A DNA stretch of 64,000 nucleotides from Solenopsis invicta (taxonomy: Eukaryota > Arthropoda > Insecta > Hymenoptera > Formicidae): positions 20,728,405-20,792,404 of the forward strand of contig NC_052664.1 in assembly GCF_016802725.1 (NCBI RefSeq). Direction: 5' to 3'. This document shows, piece by piece, positions 25,325 through 38,200 of this stretch (position 1 is its first letter; each line of letters starts with the position of its first letter). A model generated the notes under the pieces. It was not told the DNA's origin and searched no databases. It saw nothing but the letters and a program-made list of their open reading frames with translations. The translations under genes and the position numbers were made by a program.

Positions 25325-26036
25325 TATCTGTCACGACGTCTCTGCAAGTAACTGCTGACTTACTGACTTAAGTTAAGATAAAATATTAAGTTAACACACA
25401 TTAGCAAAATTTGTCACGAGTTAGAACAGTTTGAACCGTCTGCCAACCGTGGGAGAGGAAATCGTGGCAGCTACCGTGGGAGCTACCAGACGACTGTTCG
25501 CGAGGAAAAAGTTTCGTCGCGTAGAAGAGGCCGCAAAAACGAAACCGGACAAGACGCTAAAGCCGAACTGAGGTCGTTCGACTTTTGTCGAGATTTTATG
25601 CTACGGTAGGATAGCACACCGTAGACGTTAAATTAATCGGATCCAGCCGAGGCATCAGTCGCGATACCACGAAGCAGACGGAAGAAACCGCACGATGACC
25701 CTTTTTTCTTGTTTTCAACGTTAACCGAGGTAAACCGGTTTGAATGATGGACCAGGTCGAAAGTTGGCATTGTACTTTAACTATTTTCTTTTTTTCTTCG
25801 TCTGATTTTCTTGTACATTATTTAAAAAAGTGTCTGTCAATGTCAGACAGATTCTTGCTATGTAATCTTGGAAACAAAATTTTTTTTGAACTTTCCAAGT
25901 TCTGTAAAGAAAGCGAAACTGCTGAGTAAAAACAAACCTGATCACAGGAATGGCCTTGACAATCATCACATACTTACCATAATATATCAAGTCTGGCATA
26001 GTATTTTTAGCCACGAGATGTGCACATTACCGCATT

Positions 26037-26073
<37 letters not shown>

Positions 26074-26804
26074 ATGATGTAATATTTCTTTGGAATATGA
26101 TAAATACTTCTAAGGCGCTTAATCTTTTATTATATGATCTTATATCTATTTGATTACAATACAAAATATACGAGACTAAAGAAATAACAATTACATTTTA
26201 GGAAAAACAAAAGCTATCGGCTGACTGTTATAACGTACGAAATAAAATTTAGTTAAAGCTAATACGATTAGTAGTATCATTTATCTTATCGTCTTTTCTA
26301 TAGAAAATGCATGCCCTTGGTAAACTTCACGCTGGTTCAAGAAATTTTTACGTTTACGTGATGATCGGCAAGAATATTATCAGAGGGTGATCGTCCGAGC
26401 GACTAATGGAGGCATCATTAAAGGTAAAACCAGCTCCGGGCGACCCTGAATTTCTTTCCGATTTCGCGGGAGCATCGTTCACCCTTTTATAGAAACAGAA
26501 GCGGTCCAATTACAGGACTCTAATTGCGTTACGCAGGTAAAAAGGACTTTATGCGCCTCGGTGAGGATTCCAAGTGCAATAACATTGCGAGCAACGCTGT
26601 AATCTTCTGTCATTATTGAATCAGAACCGATTTTTGCTGACGGCTTACCTCTTCATATTCACGGCAGCATAGAATGCCTATGTGTACGACATAATCGTCA
26701 CGCGAGAAAAAGATCCGGTCTACCACTACAAATAAAATAAATGATGAGAAAGAAAATAATAAATATAATTTTTCAAAATGAAGAATTATGCAGTCAATGT
26801 TGAT
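25325..26804. other. Intergenic stretch upstream of the secreted-protein gene
   Basis: Between the divergent start at 25324 and the 3' end of the glucan recognition gene I see no coding segment. The part 25400-25740 is GC-richer and probably holds the promoter of the minus-strand gene. A second GC-richer patch at 26310-26720 has no open frame of interest and could be regulatory. Confidence 0.45.
26039..26071. repeat. (CA)n microsatellite
   Basis: A pure run of about 16 CA units lies in the intergenic stretch. Confidence 0.95.
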
Positions 26805-29800
26805 TCAAAGAGCCCAAACTTTGACGTAATCTATTACAAAAGCAGTTTTATTTCCACCATTTCGTCTCCAGCTTGGCAGCCATTGATTTCGAGAGTTCCA
26901 GAAATTCAACATTATCTACAATCAAAGACAATATACTTAATGGAATTATTAAACAGATATTTATTTTTAAAGAGATTAAGGATGAAAACTAAAATATTAA
27001 AATATATTGATCTATGTTTAGACATTTTATATGGATTTTGTCAATTTATACGAGGATAATCGATTATTTAAATAATATTAAATAATATTTAACTTAAATT
27101 AAATAATATCAAAAGAAATATTAAAGTGTTGATATATACCTTAGCGCCCACGTTTTTCCATGGTTTTTGCATTCCCGAATTGAGTGTGCCATCCGGAAAC
27201 ACGCGTATTCCACCTACACCGACGCCGAGAGTGATAAAGAACTGTAACAAGAAAAATTATATATATTATATAATTTTAAAAAATAATATATAAATTAAAT
27301 AATTTGTACTATACAATGAGATAAATAGATATAATATAAATGAATAATTAGTAGTAGAATTGCTACGCTTGCTTGCTGCAACGAAAAATGTTTTAAAGCA
27401 ATAATAAAAATTATAATGGATTGAGATGTTACCTCTTGATCGAATGGGGCAGTTTTTCTGCCTGCGTGAGGACCACTTATCCACTCCTGTTCATCGCAAT
27501 TCATTTGACCAACTGCTTCACCGTCGACAAAAAACGTGAAACCATCGCTGGTCCAGATTGTCGTGTACACGTGAAAATCTTCCGTCCATCGTGGCCCGAA
27601 TTCATTTATTTTCATGACGAGTATTTCTCGGATATTATCAGGATATTCACCTACTCTCACACCAAAATCCAATCTTCTGGTATCATAAATCTTCGAAACA
27701 TCTGTAGCGTTCACCAGGTTGTCATTGCCGCGTGTGAAACCCAAAAGAACGCGGCCGCTGGCGTAGTTCATACCATAAGTAGAATACCGTGGCTCAAGCC
27801 ACATCTCTGGTAAAATTATGGGACAACATATATTTTTCTGCTTTACATAATCCGTTGCCAATCAAATATTTAAATGAAAAACGGGATATTTTTAGTAGCA
27901 GAAGTATATTATTAGTATTCATTATTCCACAAGTATACTATTAATATTCATTATTCACTGCATACAGTTATACCTAAATATTTCCTTGCTAATTTTAGAT
28001 CTTTCTCGGAAAAAATAGTATCACAGTAATATCGTACAAGTCTATCATGACTCAAAATTTTTTCCAGAAAATATACACACATTGTTAGAAAAATTTATAT
28101 TGGTAGAAATCTGATCAAAGTTTAAAAAAATAGAAAATTGATGAAATTAAAACTTTTTTTATAATGTGCGAATCGAAGAAAAAACGAGACACAAAACAAT
28201 TTACCATTTATGATCTACAGTCAAATGGAAAATATGTGTTACAATATTAATATTAGTAACTGAATGTTGTTGTTAAATTATTCTTAATATAATTAATATT
28301 ATGATAAGTATTTTACTATTGCAAATTAAAGATCCTCTACAGCACAGAATATTGCAAAATATTTCCAAAATATTGTAGCAACATTCTAACATTGCAACAA
28401 TATGGCAGAGATATTTATGCAATATTCTGCTGTAGGGAATATCTAAACTGTCTCATATTTTGTGTCTTGTTCAGATTAAGTAATTTACATAATACTGTAC
28501 ATTTGACGCAACGTGTAATAATTTAATTTAACAGTTTAGTTTAATGTCTTATTTGTAATAAAAAAAAATTTTAATTACCAGGATACAGCCAATCGCCCTG
28601 GGGAAACTTCGCGCGTATTTCGATCTTTCCATATCGCAGACTAAAACTTTCTTTCGTGGTAAAACGCGCAGATATAACAGGTGGCAGAATGTTGTAAGAT
28701 AGCGCCTGCCGCGAACATTCGGCCGCAACCATGCTAGTACATCTAAAAAATGATGGATTATAGGTAAAAGGAAATCTGGACATTTTATTTATTCGTATTT
28801 ACCTGTTAAGCTGCAATCTTCCATATGTCGTCGCGTTCTCACCATAATAATCTTCCAGTATAATCGGTTTTATGAAAAATTGACCATCACGAACTTGCGC
28901 AAGTTGCTCATGATTTTGATTGTGATACACGCAGAATTCGTAATCCTAATCTCAACACAATCAACTTTAATTAGTGAAAATTGACCTATGTAACATGTTT
29001 CTACATGTGGTTACTCATGTGGTTCTCATGTGGTTACATATAAATATATATTTGTTTATTTATAATATACCACTACAACAAAGATGTAATTAAAAAATGC
29101 AAAGTTTTCGGAATAAAATTTTATGTAATATTTTTTAATACAATCTTAGTATAATGATTTGGTCTAATTATAATCTGATCGTAGAAGAATAAAGGTACGA
29201 TTAACTCTTTACACTTAATGTATTTTATTCTTATCAGAATTCATTTTTTTTGCAGGCAACTCAAAAATGACTTTTTCAATTACATCGGTCCCGTAACAAA
29301 TGAACAATACTTATGTGCTTCGTTATATATATATTTACAATTGTACTTTGTAATGAATAGTAGAAATACTCACCGGATCTAATGGCATTTTTATCTCGCG
29401 TTTCCATAATGATTCGTTGAAAGAATTGAAATTATCCTCGAGTAATAATCGGCCTTCGGTTGGAATTTCATATGAAGAAATCTGAGTAGTTTGTTGATTG
29501 TCTGCTTCATTTTCCTTTGCTGTTGTTTGAAATATTGCGTATGTAATAATATATCGTTGAAAGTTAAATTAAATATCTTATTAGTCAATCAAAACTAATC
29601 GATAACTACAAGGAAGATAAAATTCTAAAACATTAATGTAACCAAATTTATACCGTTATTTTTTATCGATGAATTGAAGAGAGAAATTGCATGTTTAATG
29701 TATTTATGTAAATAATCTTACGGGAATATGTCCACATTTGGTTGTCTTTCCTATAATTAGCCCCGTCCACTTGTGCATAAATCCAATAACGAAGTACATC

Positions 29801-31520
29801 TCCGTTTTTTATAGCCACATTTAGATCCTGAAAAGTCCAGCGACTGTCTGTTGCCATATAGACATCACCGGCGATCTGGCCGAATTCATTAGTACGAATT
29901 ATTTTGTTGATATTGGCGTGGAATCCAAATATTCTTAAGCCCGGTGCATCTGTAATAGCATCATCATTTAATATAAAACTAATTTTTCTTTTCTATACTA
30001 ATTTCATAATTTAGATATATGATTTAGCATCAATTTAATATTTCTATTTCTTTAATGTTCTTAATTTTTTAGACAATAATGTATATTTATAACTTGTATT
30101 ATAATTTATTATCATATAATATTATTTATGTTAATAATTTATGTCATCATTTGTTTTCTTACAGAAATGTTTAATTACATTAATATGTAAAATATTACAG
30201 AAACATGTTGTGATTTCAATTTTTCTGGGTCATGTAATCATTAATCTTTTGATATTGTAAAAATAAAATCATGATAAAAACATGTTTAGTGTTAATGAGA
30301 TAGTGTTCCAAGAAAAATCGTCAGTACGGAGTTATTCTTTAATGTTTTCTTTATGTCCCAGGGAATCCCAGACCATTAACAATTTCAATTGAAATAAAAA
30401 TTACTTGTTTATTATACTTCGCTCTTTGCCCTTAGCAATGCAAATAATTGACTTAGTAAATCAATATTTTAAAGAAGTCTTTTCTTTAATTTTTATATCT
30501 GTGAATGCATTTTAAAAGTATGATAATTGTATGTATACATGATTATTTTTTATTAATATATAAATATAGAATGTTATACACTCAACACTTTGCAAATAAA
30601 AAATAACATTTTCTATATAAAAGCAATGTAATTGGCATTTAATTTACAAAATAGCTATAAATAACTCGATTTATTTGTATTTCGTATAAAATTTGAATAG
30701 AACAAATTTAATATGTATGTATAACAATTACGTTAATAATTATTAGTTAATAATACCTTTAATGTTATGTCTATAATTTATTTGTTGGAAGATAAAATCA
30801 GAAAGATAATCATCATTTAAAACGTAAACAATGTAGAATTATGTACGTTAAAGTTATATATAAAAGTATATATGTATTTTTTTAAATTAAACGTACATGC
30901 ACATGTGTTTTTGATATTTGAGAAAAATCTTGACCCGACTGTCACGCGTCGATAAAATTTTTGATATCAATACATTCATTGACGGCGATTATGATGCGCA
31001 TTCACGTTACATAGCTATTCAAATAATTATCTTCTCATATAATTTTATTACAAAGATTTATTTTTAACAAATCTTTTTCTAGAAACCACTTATTATTTTT
31101 AATGTAATTTAGAACGATAATCGCGTGAATTTTTGTCTCATTATTACATAATGTAAATTAGATGTGCGTTATAAAAGGTATTACGCAATAATGATTATTT
31201 CTTTAACAGAATTCAATCAAGCATTTTTTAAAAATATTGTGTAGTTTCAAAGATCATCTTTTTAAACTAAGAATTATCTTTTGGAGATTCTTCTTTACTT
31301 AGTCTTCATAAGACAAAGTTTAGCAATTGTCACAATTCTTCTTAAAACGAAGGAAACGAATTACGTTACACCTACCAGGTATAGAGACTCGAAGACCTTG
31401 CGGCTTCAAAACTTCGAAAGTCGGATCCGGTAGCACGTAGAGAAACACTGGTCTCACGAGTATACATACTAGTGCGAAAATTAATCGGACTATCGTGCGG
31501 TCGGCTCCGTGGGACAGCAT
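26805..31520 (-). CDS. GNBP: Beta-1,3-glucan recognition protein (GNBP family)
   Basis: Eight exons join in phase: 31520-31376, 29949-29722, 29519-29374, 28945-28803, 28742-28579, 27806-27433, 27241-27140, 26915-26805, giving about 470 residues. Residues 1-27 form a signal peptide. Residues about 28-125 match the N-terminal glucan-binding CBM39 domain (YVLPDPTFEVLKPQGLRVSIPD). Residues about 150-470 match the GH16-like domain: FPQGDWLYPEMWLEPRYSTYG at the exon 5/6 junction, DGTLNSGMQKPW, and the closing VIDYVKVWAL. The ExDxxE catalytic stretch of active GH16 glucanases is replaced by GRVLLGFTRGN, so this is a recognition protein rather than an enzyme. The family is secreted into hemolymph, binds fungal beta-glucan and triggers Toll/prophenoloxidase cascades. 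A kappaB site lies upstream. Confidence 0.93.
28336..28436. repeat. Intronic hairpin repeat, family with 52936-53040
   Basis: The ends CTACAGCACAGAATATTGC and GCAATATTCTGCTGTAG are inverted copies enclosing ATTGCAA-rich DNA. The element at 52936-53040 has the same plan and related ends (GCAGTACAGAA.. and ..TTCTGTGCCGC). It lies in intron 5 of the glucan recognition gene. Confidence 0.6.
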
Positions 31521-31716
31521 GTTCGCGATTACCGATTCTCGACGTTGCAGACGCAATATTTATCGAGTACTGTGATCGGCACGATATTAAAGAAAAAAAA
31601 GGTTGACGTTTGCGTTCATTGATCCACACTGGTATTTCCTCCACGTTACTTTTTTTGCCCCGCCTTCTTCCATACTTTCCTCGTTCGTCATGCAGATTAC
31701 GCTGTGCTGTGTTTTT

Positions 31717-31725
31717 GGGATTCCC
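31717..31725. promoter_or_regulatory. NF-kappaB/Relish-type site upstream of GNBP
   Basis: GGGATTCCC, followed by T, is a near-palindromic Rel-family motif about 200 bases upstream of the GNBP start codon. This is where immune-inducible insect genes usually carry kappaB sites. A GTTTTTACAG acceptor-like sequence at about 31767 (minus strand) means the site could instead lie in an untranslated leader exon. Function is inferred from motif and position only. Confidence 0.5.
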
Positions 31726-32855
31726 TCGGCAACAACTATTTTCGATGTCGAATCATCCGAATAGCTGTAAAAACAAAAAGTATCTTCAATCATTACCCAG
31801 ATTTACAGATACAATATATTGATTAATGTTTGATTGCAAATAAAAGACTGTACTTATATGAAAATTATAATTTATAGAAATATTTTTATATAGATAAATT
31901 ATATACCAGTTGTGTAAATGATTCATTATTAATATGTAAAAATTTCATAATTTTCTTATTTTTAATTTCGCAAGTCCTATTATACATATACTTTTTTTAT
32001 AAAGTTTTATTATTTAATTTGTTAAATGATTAAAATAGGTATAATTAATTTTACTGAAAACACAAAATGATTTTACTAAATGATTAGTTATGTCAATAGA
32101 GAATAATGAAAATTTAATAAAAATGCTATTAATATTAATTTACTTATGAAGTGTACTGATCACAAAGTAATTTATTGAAAAAAAGATAATAATTTTTCAG
32201 ACAACACTTATTTCTCTCAAACACGTTTTTAAGATTTTGTTAGAAGACATTTTAAAAGTATTATGGAGATTTTATGAAAAGACAGATAAAATTCAATTAA
32301 CTTAATTAAAAATGTAAATACTTAGGATTTTCGAATGTGAAAAAAAATTTAAAGAGTAATTCTAATGAAATATAAAACAAAAATCAAGAATAACAAAATT
32401 GCGATTAAGGTTTTATTTTTTTAATTATAATATTTAAATATTTTTGTGTTTTGGCACTCTTTACATAAATCTTTAACATATATATTTAACACAAAATTGC
32501 AATTAAAAACTTCGTTTTTTAACTATATGTTTAAATATTTACAGAAAAAGTATCTAAAGCACAAGAATATTTAAATATAATTAAGAAATGAAGTTTTATT
32601 TCAAAATTTCTTGATTTAGTCACTGAAAATTGAAATAATATTCACGTAAAAGCATTCGAATATTTAAACTTTTATGATTAATAAGAAGTCTTAATCGCAA
32701 TTTTTGAAAACGTTACGTATTATTGAATATCGTTGTAATAACATGGTAATAATAAGATTTTATGCTTATTGGACTATTTATATTTAACACGTCAACGTTC
32801 GACCCTGTTTCAAAGAACAAATTTACTGTTTTCGCGCATGAAAATCCCGACGCAG

Positions 32856-32877
32856 TGACGTAAACAGTAAGCACGTG
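32856..32877 (+). promoter_or_regulatory. Frataxin upstream elements: CRE-like and E-box
   Basis: TGACGTAA (32856-32863) and a CACGTG E-box (32872-32877) lie 70-90 bases before the frataxin start codon. The CRE-like site recalls those ahead of the TRMT2A-like gene and mRpS10. Confidence 0.35.
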
Positions 32878-32945
32878 AAAGGTACTGTTTGTGCTAACCG
32901 GAGAATTTGTTTAATCGATAAAACTGCTAAGAGAAGCTATTTATC

Positions 32946-33856
32946 ATGTTAACCGTCGTGACAAGATCCAGCATAGTCTCAAAGCTGTCTCACAGTCTAT
33001 TCTTCCGTAGAATTTTGATCAAAAGACGAACTATACAATCAAACAGGTTCAGTAGTTACGTTATAGGTTATGTCAACCACAATTTAACATGTTTTCCAAG
33101 GAGAAATCCACAAACGTTACTGCAATCGTTCATGACAAATTTTAGTACGGATACTGGCCATTCGACAGAAACGTAAGTATCGTCATGTTATTTATCACAA
33201 TTCAAATCAGTAACGTGTACTTAACATTTACATGTGTCATTAATTAAAAAAAATTCCCTGATTTTAGTGAACTCAGCTCTGTGCAATACGAGAAGATTTG
33301 CGAGGAAACTTTAGACTCTTTAACCGAGTGCTTTGAGGAATTAGTTGAAGCAACAACGCATTTGCCAGATGCTGACGTATCTTACGGAGTGTGTACATTA
33401 ATTGAAGAAACCATAATTATGTTTATTCTTTGTTTACACTCTAGGACAGAACTTCTTACATGATTTGTCTTTCCTCTTTTGTCTTTCATATGAAAAGAAA
33501 AAGAGGAAGGATAATTTGCACAAGAAGCTCAGTTCTGGAGACTCAAAGAACAAACTTATTCTTGTTTTGTATGTTTTATAATAATACTTTTGAAATTTTT
33601 GTTATAGGATGGTGTGTTGACTGTAAAATTTGGTGAGCCACATGGTACTTATGTTATAAATCGTCAATCACCGAACAAGCAAATTTGGCTCTCCTCTCCC
33701 AAATCTGGACCAAAACGTTACGATTTTATAAATGGCCAATGGATATATAAGCATGACCGCAAAAGCTTACACGAATTACTTAATAATGAGATACCCGCAA
33801 TTGTAAGGAGTGAAGCGTGCTTTGACAAATGTTCCTTTAGTGGTACAGAGAAATAA
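32946..33856 (+). CDS. fh: Frataxin, mitochondrial iron-sulfur cluster assembly factor
   Basis: Three exons join in phase: 32946-33172, 33268-33388, 33608-33856, giving 198 residues. Residues 1-75 are rich in S/R/N/H with few acids, as expected of a mitochondrial presequence. Residues about 80-195 carry the frataxin fold. An acidic first helix (EETLDSLTECFEELVEA) is followed by the core strands VSYGDGVLTVKFG, INRQSPNKQIWLSSPKSGPK (the invariant QIWLSS tryptophan is present) and the second helix KSLHELLNNEI. The protein activates the NFS1-ISCU cysteine desulfurase complex in the matrix. The exon 2 donor is GTGTGT, weak but in phase and required to restore the SYG-DGV junction. AATAAA follows at 34047. 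The gene diverges from GNBP, with 1.4 kb between. Confidence 0.95.
33448..33536. repeat. Small intronic fold-back repeat, copy 2
   Basis: AGAACTTCTT.. and ..AAGAAGCTCAGTTCT form the arms, with CTTTCCTCTTTT facing AAAAAGAGGAAGG inside. It is built like the unit at 11009-11093, and both lie in introns of + strand genes. Confidence 0.55.
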
Positions 33857-34046
33857 GCTGTGATAGATAGTTCTTTTAAAAAATAATATTAATAGAGGTT
33901 GAATTACAAATTGTGTGAATCTATAATTCACTTGTTAGAGACTATTAAATGTTATTGAAGGTCTGATTTAAAAGTTGTACATAAAACTTGTAAAAAGCTG
34001 GAAGAAGAAATCGGCATATATAAGTGCAACATTATCAACTAAATTA

Positions 34047-34052
34047 AATAAA
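34047..34052 (+). terminator. Frataxin poly(A) signal
   Basis: An AATAAA hexamer lies about 190 bases after the stop codon. Confidence 0.5.
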
Positions 34053-34059
34053 CTTCATG

Positions 34060-35284
34060 TAAGTAATTTTAATATCAAATTGCAATTACATCACATACTT
34101 GCACTGCCATGATAATGAATTTCTATAAGGGCACATGTACATTCTTATTTATTACTGTTTTATGTTGCAACAAAATATTGACAAATATGAGTTTGAAGAA
34201 AGGAAGAATATCTGTATAATATCTGTATATAGATATATTAAAATATATATTAAAATATATATTGTATTGATATGTGCTTGACATTATTTATAGAAGTATA
34301 CTTTTAGTTTCTAAAATTGAAATCAGTTTGTATATGTATTATAATGCTTTTTCTAAAAAGTCAGAAGTTTTACATTGTTCATAGTTAAATGAATTGATAG
34401 TTATATATATTTTTTCTTTTTATAATGTAAATACATTTCTAATAAATGCAGTATAAAAATACATGTATGACTTTTATATTTGATGAGATTCCAATTGATT
34501 GTACTTGATTTTCAAGCAAAGTTATTGGATGTGAAATTTGTGTTTAGTGAAGTATTATAAATAAATCTCGAATGATATTTGATTTCTTTTATTTTCAGTT
34601 CGACAACTTGCTCTTATTATTCATCCACTTTAATTTGTCTAAACGCTTTAACTTTTTTAATTGTTTAGTTGTTACGCATTTCATTGAAATTTGGCTAAGA
34701 CCAGCATTCATTAAACCAACTTAGAAAGAAGCGTAAAAGATCAAAACAATTTTATGTTACATGCAAATTGCTTTGGATTTCAGTTTTATTTAATAGAGAT
34801 TAACAGAAATAGATTAATAGAAATTTAATAAAAATAGAAAGAATCACATAGAATTTGCTTGTGCACATGTAAAATTACGCATAACGAGCTGATGCTGACT
34901 AAATCAGATCGTTCAATAGAAATGTATAAACTATTCGATTACGAATTGAATCAGAAAGATAAGATTTGATTCAATTTGAATCTCTACAAATCGTAGAAAA
35001 ACTTCAAATCTAAGATGCTCGAATACAAATCATACATATTAACAATTTTATAAGATTATTTAAAAATAACTTTACATTATATAATCAATACTGTTTCTCT
35101 TACACTCTTTTCATTATCTGTGTCTTAAAATTCAACCTAACAATAATTATGTTATTAATTAAAAGTTTTAACGATTCGATTCAGATAAAATTTTGTCGAT
35201 TCGGTTTGATTTAGATTTGAACAAAAAAGTTAAATTCGATTCGTATACGTAATTGTCTTTTATATTATTCAACAGAAAGCAAAA
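34060..35284. other. Intergenic stretch before the next + strand gene
   Basis: AT-rich with no convincing coding segment. It may include untranslated leader of the gene starting at 35285: an acceptor-like ATTCAACAG ends at about 35275, only 9 bases before the start codon. Confidence 0.4.
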
Positions 35285-38200
35285 ATGGAGATTATGGAAG
35301 ATGGGAATTTGGTCGATCGTGTGAGAATTTTATTGCAACGGGACATGCAATATTACCAGGTATCAATTATCGGATAAATCATTTGCCGTTAATACAATTT
35401 ATATATTGCACACTCTCTGACTTAACAGAATTTGTCACGTCAGTTTTTGCGACAACTTGATACTTACGGTACTTTTACGCACGAATGCGTAGATTACATC
35501 CGTGGTTTTGTTGAGCGGTATAAAATCAGCACGTATCGGAAATGCGCCGTTTCGAAATTATTACGTTTGCCACGTAGCACGGCATGATTTAATTACGAGC
35601 AAGGATTGATTTATCGGTTGTGATCTCTCGAAAATTGAGAACTGCGACGCGTATGCGTAAACACACATGCAAATCGAGCAATTCAGCTATTTGTCATTAT
35701 CACGTGCCGTTACCTCGCGACGTTTATTTTAAATCGAAACCAACAAGCTCAACGAGATACTTTTTAAAAGTTAAATCGAATCAATTTACGCGTAACATTT
35801 GCAAATATATTTGGAGTCGATCTCATCATCGTCAATTAATTTAAGAGAAGGCTGATTAAATTTATAAATTGGCAACTGGAAAACTTAAAACTAATCATCT
35901 CTAATCTAATATTTAATTTTAATTAAACTTTGATCATATGACTTGGAGATGACGTTTTTAAAACATTTCAATAATATTTCGAAAAAAATCATGTATCAAA
36001 TATTCTTTTTGAAACGTTTATATAATATTATTTTAAAACGTTCGAAAAACACATGAAATTAACATTTCCAAATTTAATGTTTCTTGCTGGATTACCTGCG
36101 TTACCTATATCGCGGTTTTCGATTCAGGAGATGCAAACCGTTCTAAGGGAACCCGTCTGCATTCGAATCAGTGGCGGTAAGCTCGATTTTCCTCGACACG
36201 CTTCATTCGCCGCGATTAAAATCGTCACGTGGTGGGAAGCGGACTTCGTAGCCGCTTTCAAACGCGCTTCCGGACTGAGCGTCGCCGAAAACGAAACTAC
36301 GTCCAGCGTTGACAGCGAGGATGGTGTTATTAAACGGATCCAGCCATCCGAATTTATTCTGCTCGTTGTCGACACCGCCGAGCAACTGCTAGGTACATTT
36401 CATCCTGACAATAAAAATAAATATTAATATATATATATATAGTATTCAAAATCACTATACAAAGAGATAGAAGACAGATGCAATAAAAGATTTAAAAACA
36501 ATCACTTGAAAAAAGAAAATTAATTATGTTTGTAAATGTAGATTTTTGTATGTTTTGTTCTTTCGTCAACAGAGTTGAACAATTTTCTCTTTAACATCAT
36601 TGTTAATTCAAAGTTATGTGATAGGATTGTTTTCAACGATTTATAATTTGAATTCGGAATATAATTTATTTATGATTTCACCATATAGACGTGATATATA
36701 TTCCATTGTAAAGGAAAAATAGTTACGAGAAATGTAAACGTGATTTTAATAAATCTTTAAATATATTTAATTAATTAATGGAAAAAGAGAACAAGAAAAA
36801 AAGCAGGTAAATGTTCGGGAATATAAAAAAGAAACATTAACATAATCAAAAGATTTTAAAAAACTGCATTAAAATTTAATTAATTAGAAATAAAAATTTA
36901 TATCAATTTTTCTTGCAATTAACGAGTGGATTACGTATATATAATTTGATTCTTCAAATGTTCCTCGTATTGTACAACATATAAAATTAAAAATAAAGTT
37001 CTATTCTGAATTTTGGCATAAAATTGTAAGTTATTTAAAGTAATTTTTACGAAGACTTTCTTACAATTTATAAAAATGATGTTGTTGAAATTCAATAAGA
37101 CGCACAAATTGATATATTATCAAATGATACGTAGAATAATTGCTCTAAAATTGCCTTCAAGAATATAAAAAAAATATATCCTGCGAAAGTTAAAACATAT
37201 TTTTTAACAGAAATTTGACATTGTAAAATTACTAATATTTTAATAATTAACTAACAAAAGATTTGCTTTTAATCCTCAAGTCCAGAGGTTGGTCTGTGAG
37301 ACTACGCGAAAAAAAAAACCAAATCTGTTTTTATTGCAGTTTTTTTAATCAATGTACCAGAGACCAACCTCGGTAAAAGTATCATTATTTTTTTCCTCTA
37401 TATAAATTAGATAAAGAATATGAGATTTTATGTGAAGGTTTCATTTTCTTAAAACATTCTTATGAGATCGACGTCGAATTACTCTGTAATTTAAAAAAAT
37501 TTGCTAAGTTAATTAAATACTCCGCTATTGATCTCTGTTTTTTAAATCTACTTTGTGTACATATTTTTGCAACAAAGTTCTCTCACAGCATACTTTATCT
37601 GAGATACGTCCTAGGAACGTCTTTAGGATGTACGAACTAGAGACCTAGGTTAAAGAACGAAAGAGATAAGAGAATATATACTTCTCGCTCACCGGATTTT
37701 GCCAAGATCGCCTGATGGCGCGACTCTTATTATAGGGTTTCCAGTACGAACGTTTCTAAAACGTCCTCTTTAGAATGTTCCTTGAAGATCCGTGCTAATA
37801 TAGGTTGCGTTTGCGTCTTGAATAATTTTTTTATACTTGCACGATTTAGACTTTAAAAATTAAAAAAAAAATTTAGAAATTTAAAAATATTCGAAGAAAA
37901 TAGATGAAGTAACTTTCATCTTTTAGAACATCTGCACACGTTGATTCAGGAATCCTTGGATCACGCTGATCTCACCGTGCTCACCGCCACTTTGGGCGCA
38001 GCGGCATTGATTCGTAACTGCTTGTGGTGTTACAATCAGCACGCAAAAGGAACAATCTCTTCTCAATCAAGGTGGTTTTTTCTTTATCAAGCTGTTTTTA
38101 TTGCACTTTCCCTTTTATAATCCTGTTAGGGTTGAAATTTAATATGAAATTAAATTTAATAGCTTCCAATTATTTCTATTAGTTCTTTTTGTACTCAAAG

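Noticed and set aside
31587..31793. Open frame upstream of GNBP on the minus strand
   Set aside because: It lies in the promoter or untranslated leader of GNBP, and its frame does not join to the GNBP coding frame.
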